DNA from: Rachicladosporium sp. CCFEE 5018
Taxonomy: Eukaryota; Ascomycota; Dothideomycetes; Cladosporiales; Cladosporiaceae
Reading direction: 5' to 3'
NCBI GenBank assembly: GCA_002077045.2
Contig: KZ111164.1
Span: 38,890-102,889, forward strand
Length of the DNA: 64,000 bases
A model generated the notes under the pieces. That model did not search any database, had not been told where the DNA came from, and worked only from the letters and a program-made list of their open reading frames with translations. The position numbers and the translations under genes are program-made. Below, in pieces: positions 22,260-32,994 of the stretch (its first letter is position 1; every line of letters begins with the position of its first letter).

Positions 22260-22772
22260 TCACATGAATGCCTTCGCAATCGACATAAGACTTCCAGCAT
22301 TGCCCATCCACCCACTGCTTTCACTCATGGCTCCATATCCGCTACTACCGTAGTACCCTCCGCCACCCCGACTTGCCTGCCCACCCATCGCGCCAAGAGC
22401 AGAAGGTAGATGGACCCCGAATCCCTTCAACAACCCTCCGACAGCCCCGCCAGCACTCAGCAATGGCACAACCACAGCGAAGAATGCCTTCACTGGATGC
22501 CGTCGCGCGTAATACCACAGCTCCTTGATCATGCGCTGCAGCTTGTGCATGAGCATCGAGACGTAGCCATCGCGTGGTCGCCGCTTGTAGTATGAGCTAC
22601 CGCTACCGCCGCCGCCACTCGAGAAAATACCGCGCGAGCTGCCACCGAGGACTGAGGAGGCGGAGCGAGCATAGCTTGGCCGGGTGTAGGCGCCGCGGGA
22701 GGGCGAGTGGGAGGCGCGTCCGCCGTAGGAGTGGGAGCGCGAAGTGCTGGATTCACCGTCGAAGAGCCCCAT
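22260..22772 (-). CDS. Small Ser/Gly-rich single-pass membrane protein, unknown function, copy 2
   Basis: 170 residues, nearly the same as the protein at 9932-10444; the visible change is SMIIHKLQ to SMLMHKLQ before the membrane segment. The Gly/Ser-rich ends, basic patch and single hydrophobic helix are all kept. Its near-identity next to strongly diverged spacers argues that this is a real, constrained protein in spite of its low complexity. Function not known. Confidence 0.7.
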   Translation of the reverse strand: MGLFDGESSTSRSHSYGGRASHSPSRGAYTRPSYARSASSVLGGSSRGIFSSGGGGSGSSYYKRRPRDGYVSMLMHKLQRMIKELWYYARRHPVKAFFAVVVPLLSAGGAVGGLLKGFGVHLPSALGAMGGQASRGGGGYYGSSGYGAMSESSGWMGNAGSLMSIAKAFM

Positions 22773-23131
22773 GATTGTCGATTGCCAGTTATATTTCTGA
22801 TCAGATGCGTATGAGAGTTGAGTTCACTGCGATCATGAGCGCATTGGAAAGCTGATGTCCAGCCCACGCCAGCCTCCAGAGTTTCTACTGACCAGGCCGC
22901 CCCTGCAGCCGACCCTCCCGAACCTTCTTCTTTGACAAATTGAGCCGAGTATTGAGCTTGCCGAGACCGTGTGCCGACATATGTCGGGTGTATGTCTTTA
23001 TCCACGAGATCAATAACTTCGAAATTGTGAGCCTCCAGCTTCAATCAGGCATGCATGCCTATGAGACATTGCAGCATATTCCCAGAGTCAGGCTATCGTA
23101 TCGATCGTTCACCAGAACCAGCACCGCCAAG
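22773..23131. promoter_or_regulatory. Divergent promoter, small membrane protein / cyclase (copy 2)
   Basis: 359 bp between divergent starts. The half next to the cyclase is more like copy 1 than the half next to the small gene. No defined site named. Confidence 0.4.
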
Positions 23132-24223
23132 ATGAAACACCACCTCATGATCGGGACCTGGACGCCTCCAGGAGCAATCTTCACAGTCTGCTTCGACGAC
23201 TCAGACCTCTCACTCACTCTCGTCAAACGTACCGAGATCCCCAAAGATGAGCCGATCTCCTGGATGACCTTCAACCACTCCCGTTCCACGATCTATGGCG
23301 CAGGCATGAAGAAATGGAACTCCTTCGCCGTCCCTTCGCCCGCAGAGATCACGCACCAGGTCTCGCACCCCATGGGCGGCGATCCGAAAGCCAACGACGC
23401 AGATACGAAGACACGAGCCATCTTCGTCTTAGCGGCCAAAAAGCCGCCATACTGTGTCTACGGCAACCCATTCTACGATCACGCTGGCTTCGGGAACGTG
23501 TTCTCCACGGACGCTGAAACTGGAGCACTGGAGGAGAATGTACAGAACTACGAGTACCTACCTACCTCAGCAATCCACGGTATGATCTTTGATGCCGCAG
23601 AGGGGTACCTCTACAGTGCCGATATGTGGGCTAATAAAGTCTGGTGTCATTCCAAGAACGTTGAGACAGGGCACTTGACACTTGTTGGATCCGTCGATGC
23701 ACCTGCTGCAAATGATCATCCGAGATGGGTTGAGATCGCGCCGAGCGGGAAGTTCCTGTATGCTTTGATGGAGGGAGGCAATCGACTGTGCGTGTACAGC
23801 ATCGATCCCGAAACCAGAATGCCCAGCTACACAGGCAAAGAATATCCTCTCGTACCGCCAGGCATGATGGAGTCGTTTCCCAAGATGTTTCGATCTGACG
23901 TGGTCTTCACTGCGAAGTCGGAAAAGTATCTGTTCGCTACATCGAGGTCGAATTCGCCATCTCTGACGGGATACATCGCTGCTTTCTCGCTCTCGGCAGA
24001 TGGCGACATTGAGCGGCAGATCTGTCTGAATCCGACGCTAACAAGTGGCGGGCATAGTAATGCAGTCAGTCCCTGCCCGTGGTCTGATGAGTGGCTCGCG
24101 CTATGCGACGACGAGAAAGGCTTCGTAGAGATATACCGATGGAAGGACGAGTTCCTAGGGCGCGTAGCACATCTCGACATCAAAGAACCTGGCTTCGGCA
24201 TGAACGCTATTTGGTACGATTGA
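23132..24223 (+). CDS. 3-carboxy-cis,cis-muconate cyclase, copy 2
   Basis: 363-residue beta-propeller cyclase, intact, same start (MKHHLMIG) and end (GFGMNAIWYD) as copy 1. Differences are scattered single substitutions, for example KKPPYRVYG to KKPPYCVYG, FYDRAGF to FYDHAGF, HGMVFD to HGMIFD, SGKLLYA to SGKFLYA, TSKSGKY to TAKSEKY and DINEPG to DIKEPG. The conserved GHSNAVSPC and DHPRW motifs are unchanged. Both copies therefore look functional. Confidence 0.92.
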   Translation: MKHHLMIGTWTPPGAIFTVCFDDSDLSLTLVKRTEIPKDEPISWMTFNHSRSTIYGAGMKKWNSFAVPSPAEITHQVSHPMGGDPKANDADTKTRAIFVLAAKKPPYCVYGNPFYDHAGFGNVFSTDAETGALEENVQNYEYLPTSAIHGMIFDAAEGYLYSADMWANKVWCHSKNVETGHLTLVGSVDAPAANDHPRWVEIAPSGKFLYALMEGGNRLCVYSIDPETRMPSYTGKEYPLVPPGMMESFPKMFRSDVVFTAKSEKYLFATSRSNSPSLTGYIAAFSLSADGDIERQICLNPTLTSGGHSNAVSPCPWSDEWLALCDDEKGFVEIYRWKDEFLGRVAHLDIKEPGFGMNAIWYD

Positions 24224-24347
24224 GGCATTGTAAGCTTCGACAGCGATCTCTCCTGCACCAAACCCACTGTCGGCTACAGGCATCCACCGGGGTAGTCGGC
24301 GCGCTTGACTCAGAATCCACACAAACCTCTTTCGACGGTCATCACTG

Positions 24348-25703
24348 CTAGGCTCTGCTCAGCACCTCCTGCTCTATAGCGTTCTCCAAAGCTGCCACAG
24401 CATTGTCGAGCGTCTGAGCCACACCCCAGGTATACGTCGCGAGTCCGAGAACTGGTAGCCGTCGAAGCGTCCTGCCACTCATCGCCAGTCTAGCACACTT
24501 GTCTGACATTTTGCACAAGCGGAAGCCAGCGGAGTCTGGCGAGTCGCGCAAGGTCATGTGGGTGGTGGCTAAAGTGGGCACATCATCATCCGCAGTGACG
24601 AGCTGGCTATGGATGAGCTCATTGAGGCAGGAGCGGAAGATGTTGTAGATTGCCGAGCTGGAGGGACTGGGGATGTATTGTTTGATGTCGACGCGGTCGA
24701 GGAAGGCTGGATCCTGGACGCGACGTCAGTGCTACCCGTCAGTGGGTTAGGGACGAGCTTACGATCGCCTCTATCATGTTGCTGGTACAGAGCGTGATGA
24801 CGTTCGGTAGATGTCGGAGCCGATCGAGCGCGGTGAGCAGCTGGTTGGTAGCCTGTACCTCTAATCAGCACTGTTCGCGTAGCGACTTACATAGTATGCA
24901 CTCACACGAAGCCCATCATGACATTCTCCGCCACCGCTAGCCACCTTCCTCGACCCAGCAATCGTCTCGACTTCATCAATGACCACAATGGTCAACTTCT
25001 TCCCGTCCTTCGCCCTCTCCATAACGCCATCGAACGTACTCTCAATCAGCTTCCCACTTTCGCCGAAATACTTGCTCAGCATAGCGTTGGCGTTGATCTC
25101 CACCAGATCAGCAGCAGCCAACGTCTCGCCGAGCCTGATGGCCAGCTTCTGTGCCAGTGCTCTGCAAAGCGTGCTCTTCCCGCTGCCCGGTGGACCGTGA
25201 AGCAGGCACAGACGGTCCCAGTTGAAGTTTGCTAGATTAAGACCGGGCTGGCTCATCATGGCTACCATGCGGACGAGGTACCGGAGGAGGCGTGCTGGCA
25301 GAGCGTCGTCGAAGACGAGAGAATCCCATTCACCGGTGAAGAGAGCGTTGGGAAGAGCTAAGGTGCGGGCTTGTGAGGAGTGCTCGTCTTGCTTGACATA
25401 GCGGCGGTCACCGGTATCATCTGGCTGTCGAAGATGATAAGTTTGCACATCTAGCTGTACATGTTCAACGTCGATCCAATTCGATGACTGCAGCGGACCA
25501 GTAAAGTCAACTATCTGGACTCTGACGACGAGTTTGTCGTGCTTCAGCCGAGTCTCATGCTTGAGCTTCGAGCCGATCTCGACAGCCTTGTACATCTGCT
25601 CTACCCAAGTCGCCACCTCCGCTCTGACAGCAGTCTGGGTGTTCGCAGGCGTCGCGGATCTGAGCTGGACTTCAATGTGAAGGGTGGGACTGATGAGCGC
25701 CAT
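24348..25703 (-). CDS. PCH2: Pachytene checkpoint protein 2 / TRIP13 AAA+ ATPase, copy 2
   Basis: Second intact copy with the same three-exon layout as 12025-13380. Walker A GPPGSGKST, SKYFGESGKLI and Walker B IVVIDEVETIAGSR are kept. Substitutions are mostly in the N-terminal region and the linker (LTDEWDS to FTGEWDS, MVDMMGQ to MVAMMSQ, ESFAAADL to ETLAAADL). The first intron differs from copy 1 at several bases while the coding sequence stays in frame, as expected for a gene under selection. Confidence 0.9.
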
Positions 25704-26026
25704 GACCTGTGATGATCGACTATCCTTTTATTAGGGTGTGAGGAGACTGAATGGGTGAAGTAAGAGTGCAGTCGTACATCGAGACGCGATGGGTGCCTGG
25801 CGACGCTTTGATGAGGCGAGGAAGGAACACCCAGCCTCCCAGTAAGCTTATTTTGACCTCATGAACACCAACATGAAGCATACCTACGATTTCGACACGT
25901 GCGGACATGCTCAACGACGCGAAGGTACCACGATAGTACGGAGGTGTTGTGAAGCTGTACTCACTATAGACACCGATGGGCCCACACTTCGCTGTGCACT
26001 CCACCCGAAAGGCCTCCCGATTGCTC
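25704..26026. other. Intergenic, PCH2 upstream / EAF1 3' end (copy 2)
   Basis: 323 bp, counterpart of 13381-13702. No gene seen. Confidence 0.45.
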
Positions 26027-29000
26027 TCACCTCGCAGCATTAGCCTGCATTGTCCTCGGACTTCCCTGCAATCCTCCCGCCAAAGGTCCAGGACTCTGCA
26101 TCATACCAGGCGTGTTACTCCTGCTCGACGGTCTCGCAGTCATACTCGGCACGTTGTTAACGCCCTGATACTGCACAGCAGGGCTCACGGGATTGACGTT
26201 CGGGCTCGCATGCGCGATAACAGGACTGTTGGCCAGCTGTGCATGTGGCGTATTGGGTGACTGCTGCATGCGCATCTGCTGCATCTGGCGCTGCCTCATC
26301 ATCTGAGCGTAGGAGTGTTGTGGACTTTGAGCGGAGCCGTTGACCTGTGATGATGCGTCGCCAGTGCCGTAGCCGTTCACTCCGTTCGCCATGCTTGGGT
26401 TGCTAGGGTAGACTTGCTGGTTCTGGCCGTACGCTTGCATGTTGGCTGTAGCGGACGGTACGCCGTTCGACAACCCGGCTGCGGCGTTCATAGCGCTCTG
26501 CCTAACTTGACTCGAGGACTGAGATTGATGCTTCAGTTGCTCCGTCGCAAAGTTGGTCAGCTCGGCTTCGGTCATGTTAGGGTACCGAGCGCGGAGCTGA
26601 TTCTTGATAGCAATGACAGCAGGTACATGGCCAGAAGAGAGCTGGCCCGAATTGCCTTGAGGCGTAGGTGGTGGTGGCATGTTTGGCGACGCAGACATGT
26701 GCTGTTGACCATTCATCTGCGTGCTCTGTGCGTGGTTGCCCTGCATAGAGCCTTGGTGCTGGACAGGCATCTGCGCTTGCTGTTGATGGCTTTGTGTCTG
26801 TGCCTGGAAAGCAGCCAAGAGCGCCTGATTACTGGCGATCTGCTGCTGAGTCGTCATGCTGCCGGTGTTGGCGACGGGACTGATCATGCTTGCGTTCGGC
26901 ATAGGGAATTGCTGCCCTCCGTACTGACTCTGTCGTGACTGCGCAGACGCTTGTGCCATGCGCTGCATTTCAGCAGACTGTGTCATCGGCACAGCTGAGC
27001 GCATATGCGCTTGTGGGATGCCTTGTGTGTTGACACCAGGGACTGCGAGATGTCCGTTGCGAGTCGGTGCCGGTAAGCCTTGCCTCTGCTGCTGTGGGGC
27101 CTGGCCGTTGACAGTTGGATGCTGCTGCCCGTTCGCCGACATCTGTGCCTGGCCGGCGGTTCCAGGTCGAGGCACGTTAGGTGCGCCATTGACTTGACCT
27201 GGCTGGCCAGCTCGGGTCATTTGCAATGATCGTTGTTGCTGTTCGAGCATCTTCAGGCGATGTTGACGTTGCATCTCCGCAAGCTGTAGATCACGCTCAT
27301 AGCGCTTCTTACTAAACTCTTGGGGTGTCAGCATCGGGGCTCGTGGTTGTTGGGACGTCTCAGCTTGCTGCGTAGACTTGCGCTGGGCTGCGGCACGGGC
27401 GGCTAATATATGGTCAGTATGTGTTGCTAGAATCTTCACGATGTTGGACGGCACTTACATTCGGCCTTCTTGTACTCCGCCATTTCACGCTTCTTGGCCA
27501 GCTTCCGCATCGCATCCACAGTCCACAAGTGTCGTGTACTCTTACGCTTCTCGACTCTTGATGGCAGAGTCCGACGCCGCATAGGCATATGCTGCTGCGC
27601 TGCAGTGACACCGCTTTGTTGCTGCGCTTGTTGGATCGCAGCAACCTGCGCGTTGTAGCGTCTCTCCACAGCTTGCTGACTCTGTTCCAAGCGCTGAAAC
27701 CAGGTCTTGAAGTAGACTGTCTTGCGCATCTCAGCAGGTAATGTCTCCAGCTCCACCCAACGCTCAAAGCATTCCCATGGCGTACGTCGCTCCATACCAC
27801 TCTTGAATCGTGAAGGTAGCGCCATCTCGGCTGAGATGAGTGACCAATTGAATGAGTAGTCTTTGGCCAGCTTTCGCAGCTTCTGGTCGTCCTCCCACAC
27901 CCATTGCGAGCCGTTGCGGAACTCGTAGAATGGCGTGCTAGGCATCTGAAACTCTGAAGGCGGCCTGAAGACATTGTTGGCGTGTAGTCTGTCGCGGATA
28001 TGCTTGTTATCAGGATGAAACAGTGCAATCTCAGAGTCATCAGGCTGCATGTTCTGCTCATCTCGTCGACGCTTGTATGTCGGCTGGGCGTCTTCTGTCT
28101 CCGCTTCATCTTCATAGTCGTATCGACTTCGCTTGCGGGACGGTTGCTGTTGCTTCGGCAGGATCTTACCACTGACGAACTTCGATACCTGGGTCATTCT
28201 AGACTTCGAATGTTGTGGCAACGTTTCAGGCACCCAGACAGGCACATCTGCCAAGGCTTTGCGAAGCGTGCCAGATGTTTGCAGCTGATGAACGTGGTCT
28301 GCGAGCTCGGGCGCCACGACAAGTCTAGTCGGCAGCGTGGCACCGAGCACTGGTGTCCTGGGCATACTGTCGTCCTCCGGAGCGGACTCACCAGCAGCCT
28401 CCAATTCGGGCACGGCGTCGTCTTCGATGTCGACGTCGCTCGTGCGTCTGCCCTTGACTTTGACACGCATGCCCATGCGCTCGTCAGCATCGGCAGCCAC
28501 GTAGTCAGCACACCGGCGAGCCAGCCAGGCACAAACGCTTTTCTTCATCTTGCGCTCGGCGCGAAAGTCCTTACCCATCCAGCGCATCTCCGCCATCAGG
28601 TGATCTTGGTGGGTCACGGGTGCTGGCGGCTCCTTGCACTTCTCCATCTGTCGCAATGGCCACTTGTTCGCGTTCTGGAGCTGATAGATCCTTCGTAGCA
28701 TGCGGAAGTCCATGCGCTCGTGTGTCGCGGTGAAGTAGTCTTCAGTCGACAACGTCTTGGTCGCAGATTTGATAAGATCGGGCAACGGCTGTGTGTTGAT
28801 GTTCGCAGATTCATGGGCCTGTATGCGGAAAAGTGGCTCAAGATAGTCTCGTTCGGGGTCTTCTGCTGCACCCTTTAATGAAGCAAGCTCGCCTAGGGCA
28901 GCGATGCTTGCGTGTGGGCTCAGATCATACTCTGGCCGGCGGGTCCGCGGTGGTGTAACGTACTCTTGCATACGTACCACTCGTCCATCGCGCCGCGTGC

Positions 29001-30166
29001 TCTTCGGAGATACAGGCTCGATAGAAGACTGTCGCCTGCGAGGCTCAAGCGATGGAGTACCATTGACGCCTTCTGTTGCGCGCTTCGGAGGTTGAATGGC
29101 CAGATCAGAGGGCGTGGCTGAGACTTTGTCGCGGCTCCCGGTTGAGGTTTCGCGTTGTCGATCAGCTTCCTCACGAGACGATGTTGCCCGTCGGGGGACA
29201 ACAGTAATACTGTCTTCCTCTGACTCAGGTTCGTCCTGTCGTAGGTCTTCGAGTTGACGAGAGACCGTAGCCTTCGCTGCCTTGAGACGATCGGTCTGCA
29301 TGTCCGCGACAACCTGTGCCTCTGTCTCACGGCCCGGACCATTCGTCGACGGCTCCGGACCTTCCCGATCATCCCGAGCTGCTTGCTCCTCTGCCTCGCG
29401 AGCAGCAGCTTCACGTTCCTCCCAGCGTAGCTGATCGTCAGGCGTTGAGATGTCGCCTAGTGCTTCCTTGCGAGCTTGCTCCTTCATTGCTGCAAGGTTC
29501 CTGTCGTGCTCGGCTTTGACACGTCGCTCGTCTGGTGTGGGCCTTAGATCCTTAGGCACATCGACAGCAGCCGGCTCCGAGTCCGGTGAGGTATCTGGTG
29601 AGTCCTGTGGGAGCATCGGAGTAGCGGCCGAATGAGCACCAACGGTTGAGGACGGTGATGAAGCCAGGTCACCCTGCACCTGGAGGTGAGACGTATGCTC
29701 AGCATCAGTGTTGGCCTTCAGATGCGTCGCTTCACTTCTCTCACGTAGTCGCGCTTCCTGAACTGCTTCTGACGGGAGATGCACTGTCTTGGCATGCGGG
29801 TGAGCATCAGTCTCAAGATGAAGCCTCTCTCGGGTAGCTTGAGTGAAGTTTGCTTCATCCTCCGGCGCAGGTGGCGCAAGCTCAGCAGGCGGCGCAGAGC
29901 CTGGGGAGCGGCGAGTGACGGGCAATGATGGTGACTTCGAAGCGATCCGAGTGCGCTTCTCGGCGGATGCAAGCAGATCGATCGGCCGCTGCGTAGTCGC
30001 TGCCGCCATAGTGCTCGCGGCGGATGCGGGAGTGAAAGGCTTGATCACGGAGGCAAGTGGTCCAGGGATCGTGCTCTCTGTAGTCTCACTTTCAGGCTCA
30101 GTCGTAAGCACAGGCTGCTCTTCAAGTGTCTTCGTGGATGTGACAGAGACATCTTGCGGTATGACT
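26027..30166 (-). CDS. EAF1: Eaf1/Vid21, NuA4 scaffold, copy 2 (N-terminus cut by gap)
   Basis: Same gene as 13703-17842, with the intron in the same place and the HSA, SANT and Gln-rich C-terminal regions intact. The C-terminal exon differs from copy 1 by several substitutions (VVAHAS to VIAHAS, SPGALAGG to SPGPLAGG, TRNRHLA to TRNGHLA). From 27327 to 30166 it matches copy 1 base for base (2840 bp). It ends at the same base as copy 1 (ATGACT). The coding frame happens to stay open across the N run into the next contig, but that join repeats 93 bp and is artificial. Confidence 0.9.
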
Positions 30167-30266
30167 NNNNNNNNNNNNNNNNNNNNNNNNNNNNNNNNNN
30201 NNNNNNNNNNNNNNNNNNNNNNNNNNNNNNNNNNNNNNNNNNNNNNNNNNNNNNNNNNNNNNNNNN
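30167..30266. other. Assembly gap 2, 100 N
   Basis: Exactly 100 N inside EAF1. The 93 bp before it (30074-30166) are repeated exactly after it (30267-30359), so the flanks overlap and nothing is missing here. Confidence 0.98.
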
Positions 30267-30779
30267 CTCTCTGTAGTCTCACTTTCAGGCTCAGTCGTAA
30301 GCACAGGCTGCTCTTCAAGTGTCTTCGTGGATGTGACAGAGACATCTTGCGGTATGACTGGGTGGGAGAGTGATGCCTCATCAAAGTGACAACCTCTGGC
30401 CCATGTGTTAGCACGATACTATTAATGCGCGTGTACAATGACTTACTGGTCGAGGCTATTCGCATTCAACCATGCGATGGTCTCCGGTTGATCAATCGAG
30501 GCATTGCATAGACTGGCGAGCGAGTTGTTGTTCTGAAGTAGCAATGTGATGTCGTAAAGCGCGAGCAGCCCGGCTTTCTGCGACTGAACTGCAGCCCTGC
30601 AAATGCCATCAGTAACACGTCGTACAGGCAACAATCCATCAATAAAAGACTTGTTCCGTGATCGCATCATCCATAGCTGTCGTTTCCTATGCATGTGGAT
30701 AATTATCGAGGAATACTGACCTCAACCCACGCTCAGCGTCCTCGATTGCTGCGTGACGAAGGACATCCGTCGTCGACAT
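30267..30779 (-). CDS. EAF1: Eaf1/Vid21 N-terminal exons (partial, start present)
   Basis: 5' end of EAF1. ATG at 30777-30779 gives MSTTDVLRHAAIEDAERGLR, then a GTCAGT donor. The next exon contains AAVQSQKAGLLALYDITLLLQ, SLASLCNASIDQ and WLNANSLDQ. An intron with a GTAAGT donor and a TGCTAACAC branch leads to GCHFDEASLSHPVIPQDVSVTS and into the part shared with the other copies. The acceptor of intron 1 is uncertain: one site would give a 34-nt intron and include RKRQLWMMRSR, resembling the basic start of other fungal Vid21 proteins, and another about 90 nt downstream would skip it. Continues in truth into a sequence like 26027-30166 or 41160-43666. Confidence 0.75.
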
Positions 30780-31151
30780 CTACGCATTCTCCGTGGCACC
30801 ACCGCGATGAGAGTCAAATGCTGATAAGCCGCGGTATGTTATCATGAGGAGATCCAGATGAGTCGTTATGCAGGCGCTGTGTTGTATGGTGGCCGCGTTG
30901 TAATAGTTAATGTTCTACACAACGCGTCGCCGCTACTCAGATTGCGCCCGTAGGACCAAGGGACGTGAATGTGGAGGTCGAAGAGCGGGAGCGCTCGGCC
31001 ACTTCGAGGAGGCACGGGCTCACCCGTGTCAAAACTTTGCTAGGATGAATGATTTCTCGGAAATGCAATACTTACATGTATCATCTAACTAGTGGCAGAT
31101 GTTGCCAGTGTCTTGACGAGAGCCATACTCATCAGCCATCTAGGACCGATC
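30780..31151. promoter_or_regulatory. Divergent promoter, EAF1 / MAK11
   Basis: 372 bp between divergent starts, well conserved with 44087-44455. A chromatin-modifier gene and a ribosome-biogenesis gene share it. No defined site named. Confidence 0.5.
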
Positions 31152-32687
31152 ATGGCCGGTCTAATTGGCAAGAGGAAGCGCGAGCAGTCCGCAGCCCAGC
31201 CGAGTGCCTTCAAAAAGGCAAAAGCCACCACTTCAGCAGCTGCATTTAACGGGAAGAAAGCTGCCATACAGGATCCAAAGTCGGCGAAGGCTCCAAAAGC
31301 TGCTGCCAGATCTAACGGAACCGTTCACGATGGCCATGTCGAGACCAAACCTTCCACGGACATCACTGTCCAGGTCGTCACAGGTTCATATGAACGAGTT
31401 CTCCATGGCTTCACAGCAACTATTCCCAAAGAATCCCTGTCGGCAACGATCTCGGACGACTCCAGCCCAGTCAAACATGCCGACACCTTCCTCTTCGCCG
31501 CCCACACCTCCTCCATCCGCACTCTCGCCCTCTCTCCAAGCACCGCAAACAACAAACGCTTCCTCGCCACCGGCGGCGCCGACGAACGCATAAACCTTTA
31601 TAACCTCTCCACCCTGGCCCCATCCTCTTCCACCACTCCAAAACTGCCTTCCCTTTCCGGCTCCAAGGTTGCGGAGAACGTCTCAAACCAGGCCCTAGGA
31701 AACCTAATCCACCACGACCGCGCAATATCCTGCCTCCACTTCGCCTCCAAATCTAAGCTCTTCTCCGCAGCCGAGGAGAACACAATCGGTATCACCCGAA
31801 CGCGCGACTGGACTCTCCTCTCAACTCTCAAGGCTCCGATTCCCAAACCGGCCGGCCGACCATCAGGCGACACTGCGGCGCCGGGCGAAGTGCCGACTGG
31901 GATCAACGACTTTACGATCCATCCATCGGAAAAACTTATGCTTAGCGTTTCGCGCGGGGAGCGATGCATGCGGCTCTGGAACCTCATGACGGGGAAGAAA
32001 GCGGGTGTGTTGAATTTCAGTCGTGAGATGTTGGGGAAGGTGGGCGAGGGAAAGTATAGTTCTGGCGAAGGCAGACGGGTATGTTGGGCGCCGGATGGGG
32101 GAAGCTATGTTGTGGGGTTTGAGAGGGGAGTGGTTTTGTTCACGCTTGAGAGTGAGGTTGTGGATGTTATTGTTGTGGAGCCGAGGACGAAGGTGCATCA
32201 GGTGCGCTTTTTGCCTCTGGTAGAGGGCAGAAGCATTCTGGCCGTCAGCACGGAGGATGGGAGGGTGGTGTTGTACGAGCTCGCTCAAAAGCCGGCTACT
32301 GAGACCAACGGAACGAACGGCGACGCGTCACCTCCCATAGCGAAGCTCGCGCTCACAATACTTGCCCACATCGGTGGCAAAGCAGCAGACATCACCGGCC
32401 GGGTCAGAGACTTCACGGTCCTCTCCCTCCCCTCGCCAAGCAAGGACCTACTACTCATAACAGCCAGCAGCGACGGCGCAGTGCGAGTCTGGCAGCTATC
32501 ACCGGCTGATCTCGCGCCTGCAGATGTGGGCAGCGGGGAATTGAGGCAAGTGGGTACGCTGATCAGCACACACGAGACTGGGAACAGGATCACCTGTCTA
32601 GGTGCTTTCGTGATGAACGAGCGGGGGAGTGGACAGGGGAATGGGGTGGTGAACGGGGACGGAGATGAGAGTAGTGCAGAAGAGTAG
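31152..32687 (+). CDS. MAK11: Mak11/PAK1IP1-type WD40 protein, 60S ribosome biogenesis, copy 1
   Basis: WD40 propeller of 511 residues, nucleolar 60S subunit assembly factor by family. Start chosen at MAGLIGKRKREQS, which opens with a basic, probably nuclear-targeting, stretch; an in-frame ATG lies 20 codons upstream at 31092. Family signatures in order: VVTGSYERVLHGF, AHTSSIRTLALSPS, ATGGADERINLYNL, GNLIHHDRAISCLHF, KLFSAAEENTIGITRTRDW, INDFTIHPSEKLMLSVSRGERCMRLWNLMTGKKA, WAPDGGSYVVGFERGVVLF and VRFLPLVEGRSILAVSTEDGRVVLYEL. The 'GSYE' first blade and the 'HPSEKLMLSV...LRTWNL'-like blade are characteristic of Mak11. The C-terminus is acidic. No intron. Confidence 0.85.
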   Translation: MAGLIGKRKREQSAAQPSAFKKAKATTSAAAFNGKKAAIQDPKSAKAPKAAARSNGTVHDGHVETKPSTDITVQVVTGSYERVLHGFTATIPKESLSATISDDSSPVKHADTFLFAAHTSSIRTLALSPSTANNKRFLATGGADERINLYNLSTLAPSSSTTPKLPSLSGSKVAENVSNQALGNLIHHDRAISCLHFASKSKLFSAAEENTIGITRTRDWTLLSTLKAPIPKPAGRPSGDTAAPGEVPTGINDFTIHPSEKLMLSVSRGERCMRLWNLMTGKKAGVLNFSREMLGKVGEGKYSSGEGRRVCWAPDGGSYVVGFERGVVLFTLESEVVDVIVVEPRTKVHQVRFLPLVEGRSILAVSTEDGRVVLYELAQKPATETNGTNGDASPPIAKLALTILAHIGGKAADITGRVRDFTVLSLPSPSKDLLLITASSDGAVRVWQLSPADLAPADVGSGELRQVGTLISTHETGNRITCLGAFVMNERGSGQGNGVVNGDGDESSAEE

Positions 32688-32994
32688 ATGGAAGGCGTAT
32701 GTAGCGCCTGTAGCAACCCACTTCGACGCCGATACTTGGTAACAACAAGGACCCAAGTTTGCTTTCCCTGGGCTTCTTCATGTGGAGCGAAATAAAAGAA
32801 TGCATGGGCACGGCACGGAGTTTCTCTGTATTTGAGGTGCTACGAAGGCAGTCTTGCGACTGGTAGCATGTTTCGAATCCTGCAAGCGGAAACACACCTC
32901 GGCGAGCGGCCCACTGTAGATGTGATCGGGCATGCCTCCACGGAGATTGCCATGCGCTGGCAGGACAGAGCTCCGACGGCCACACAGACGGCGT
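32688..32994. other. Intergenic, convergent MAK11 / SET1
   Basis: 307 bp between convergent stops. Nothing seen beyond presumed terminators. Confidence 0.4.

Noticed and set aside
27436..30465. A single 1009-codon EAF1 frame running through gap 2
   Set aside because: The 93 bp on both sides of the N run are the same sequence, so the join duplicates a segment and the frame across N is accidental.
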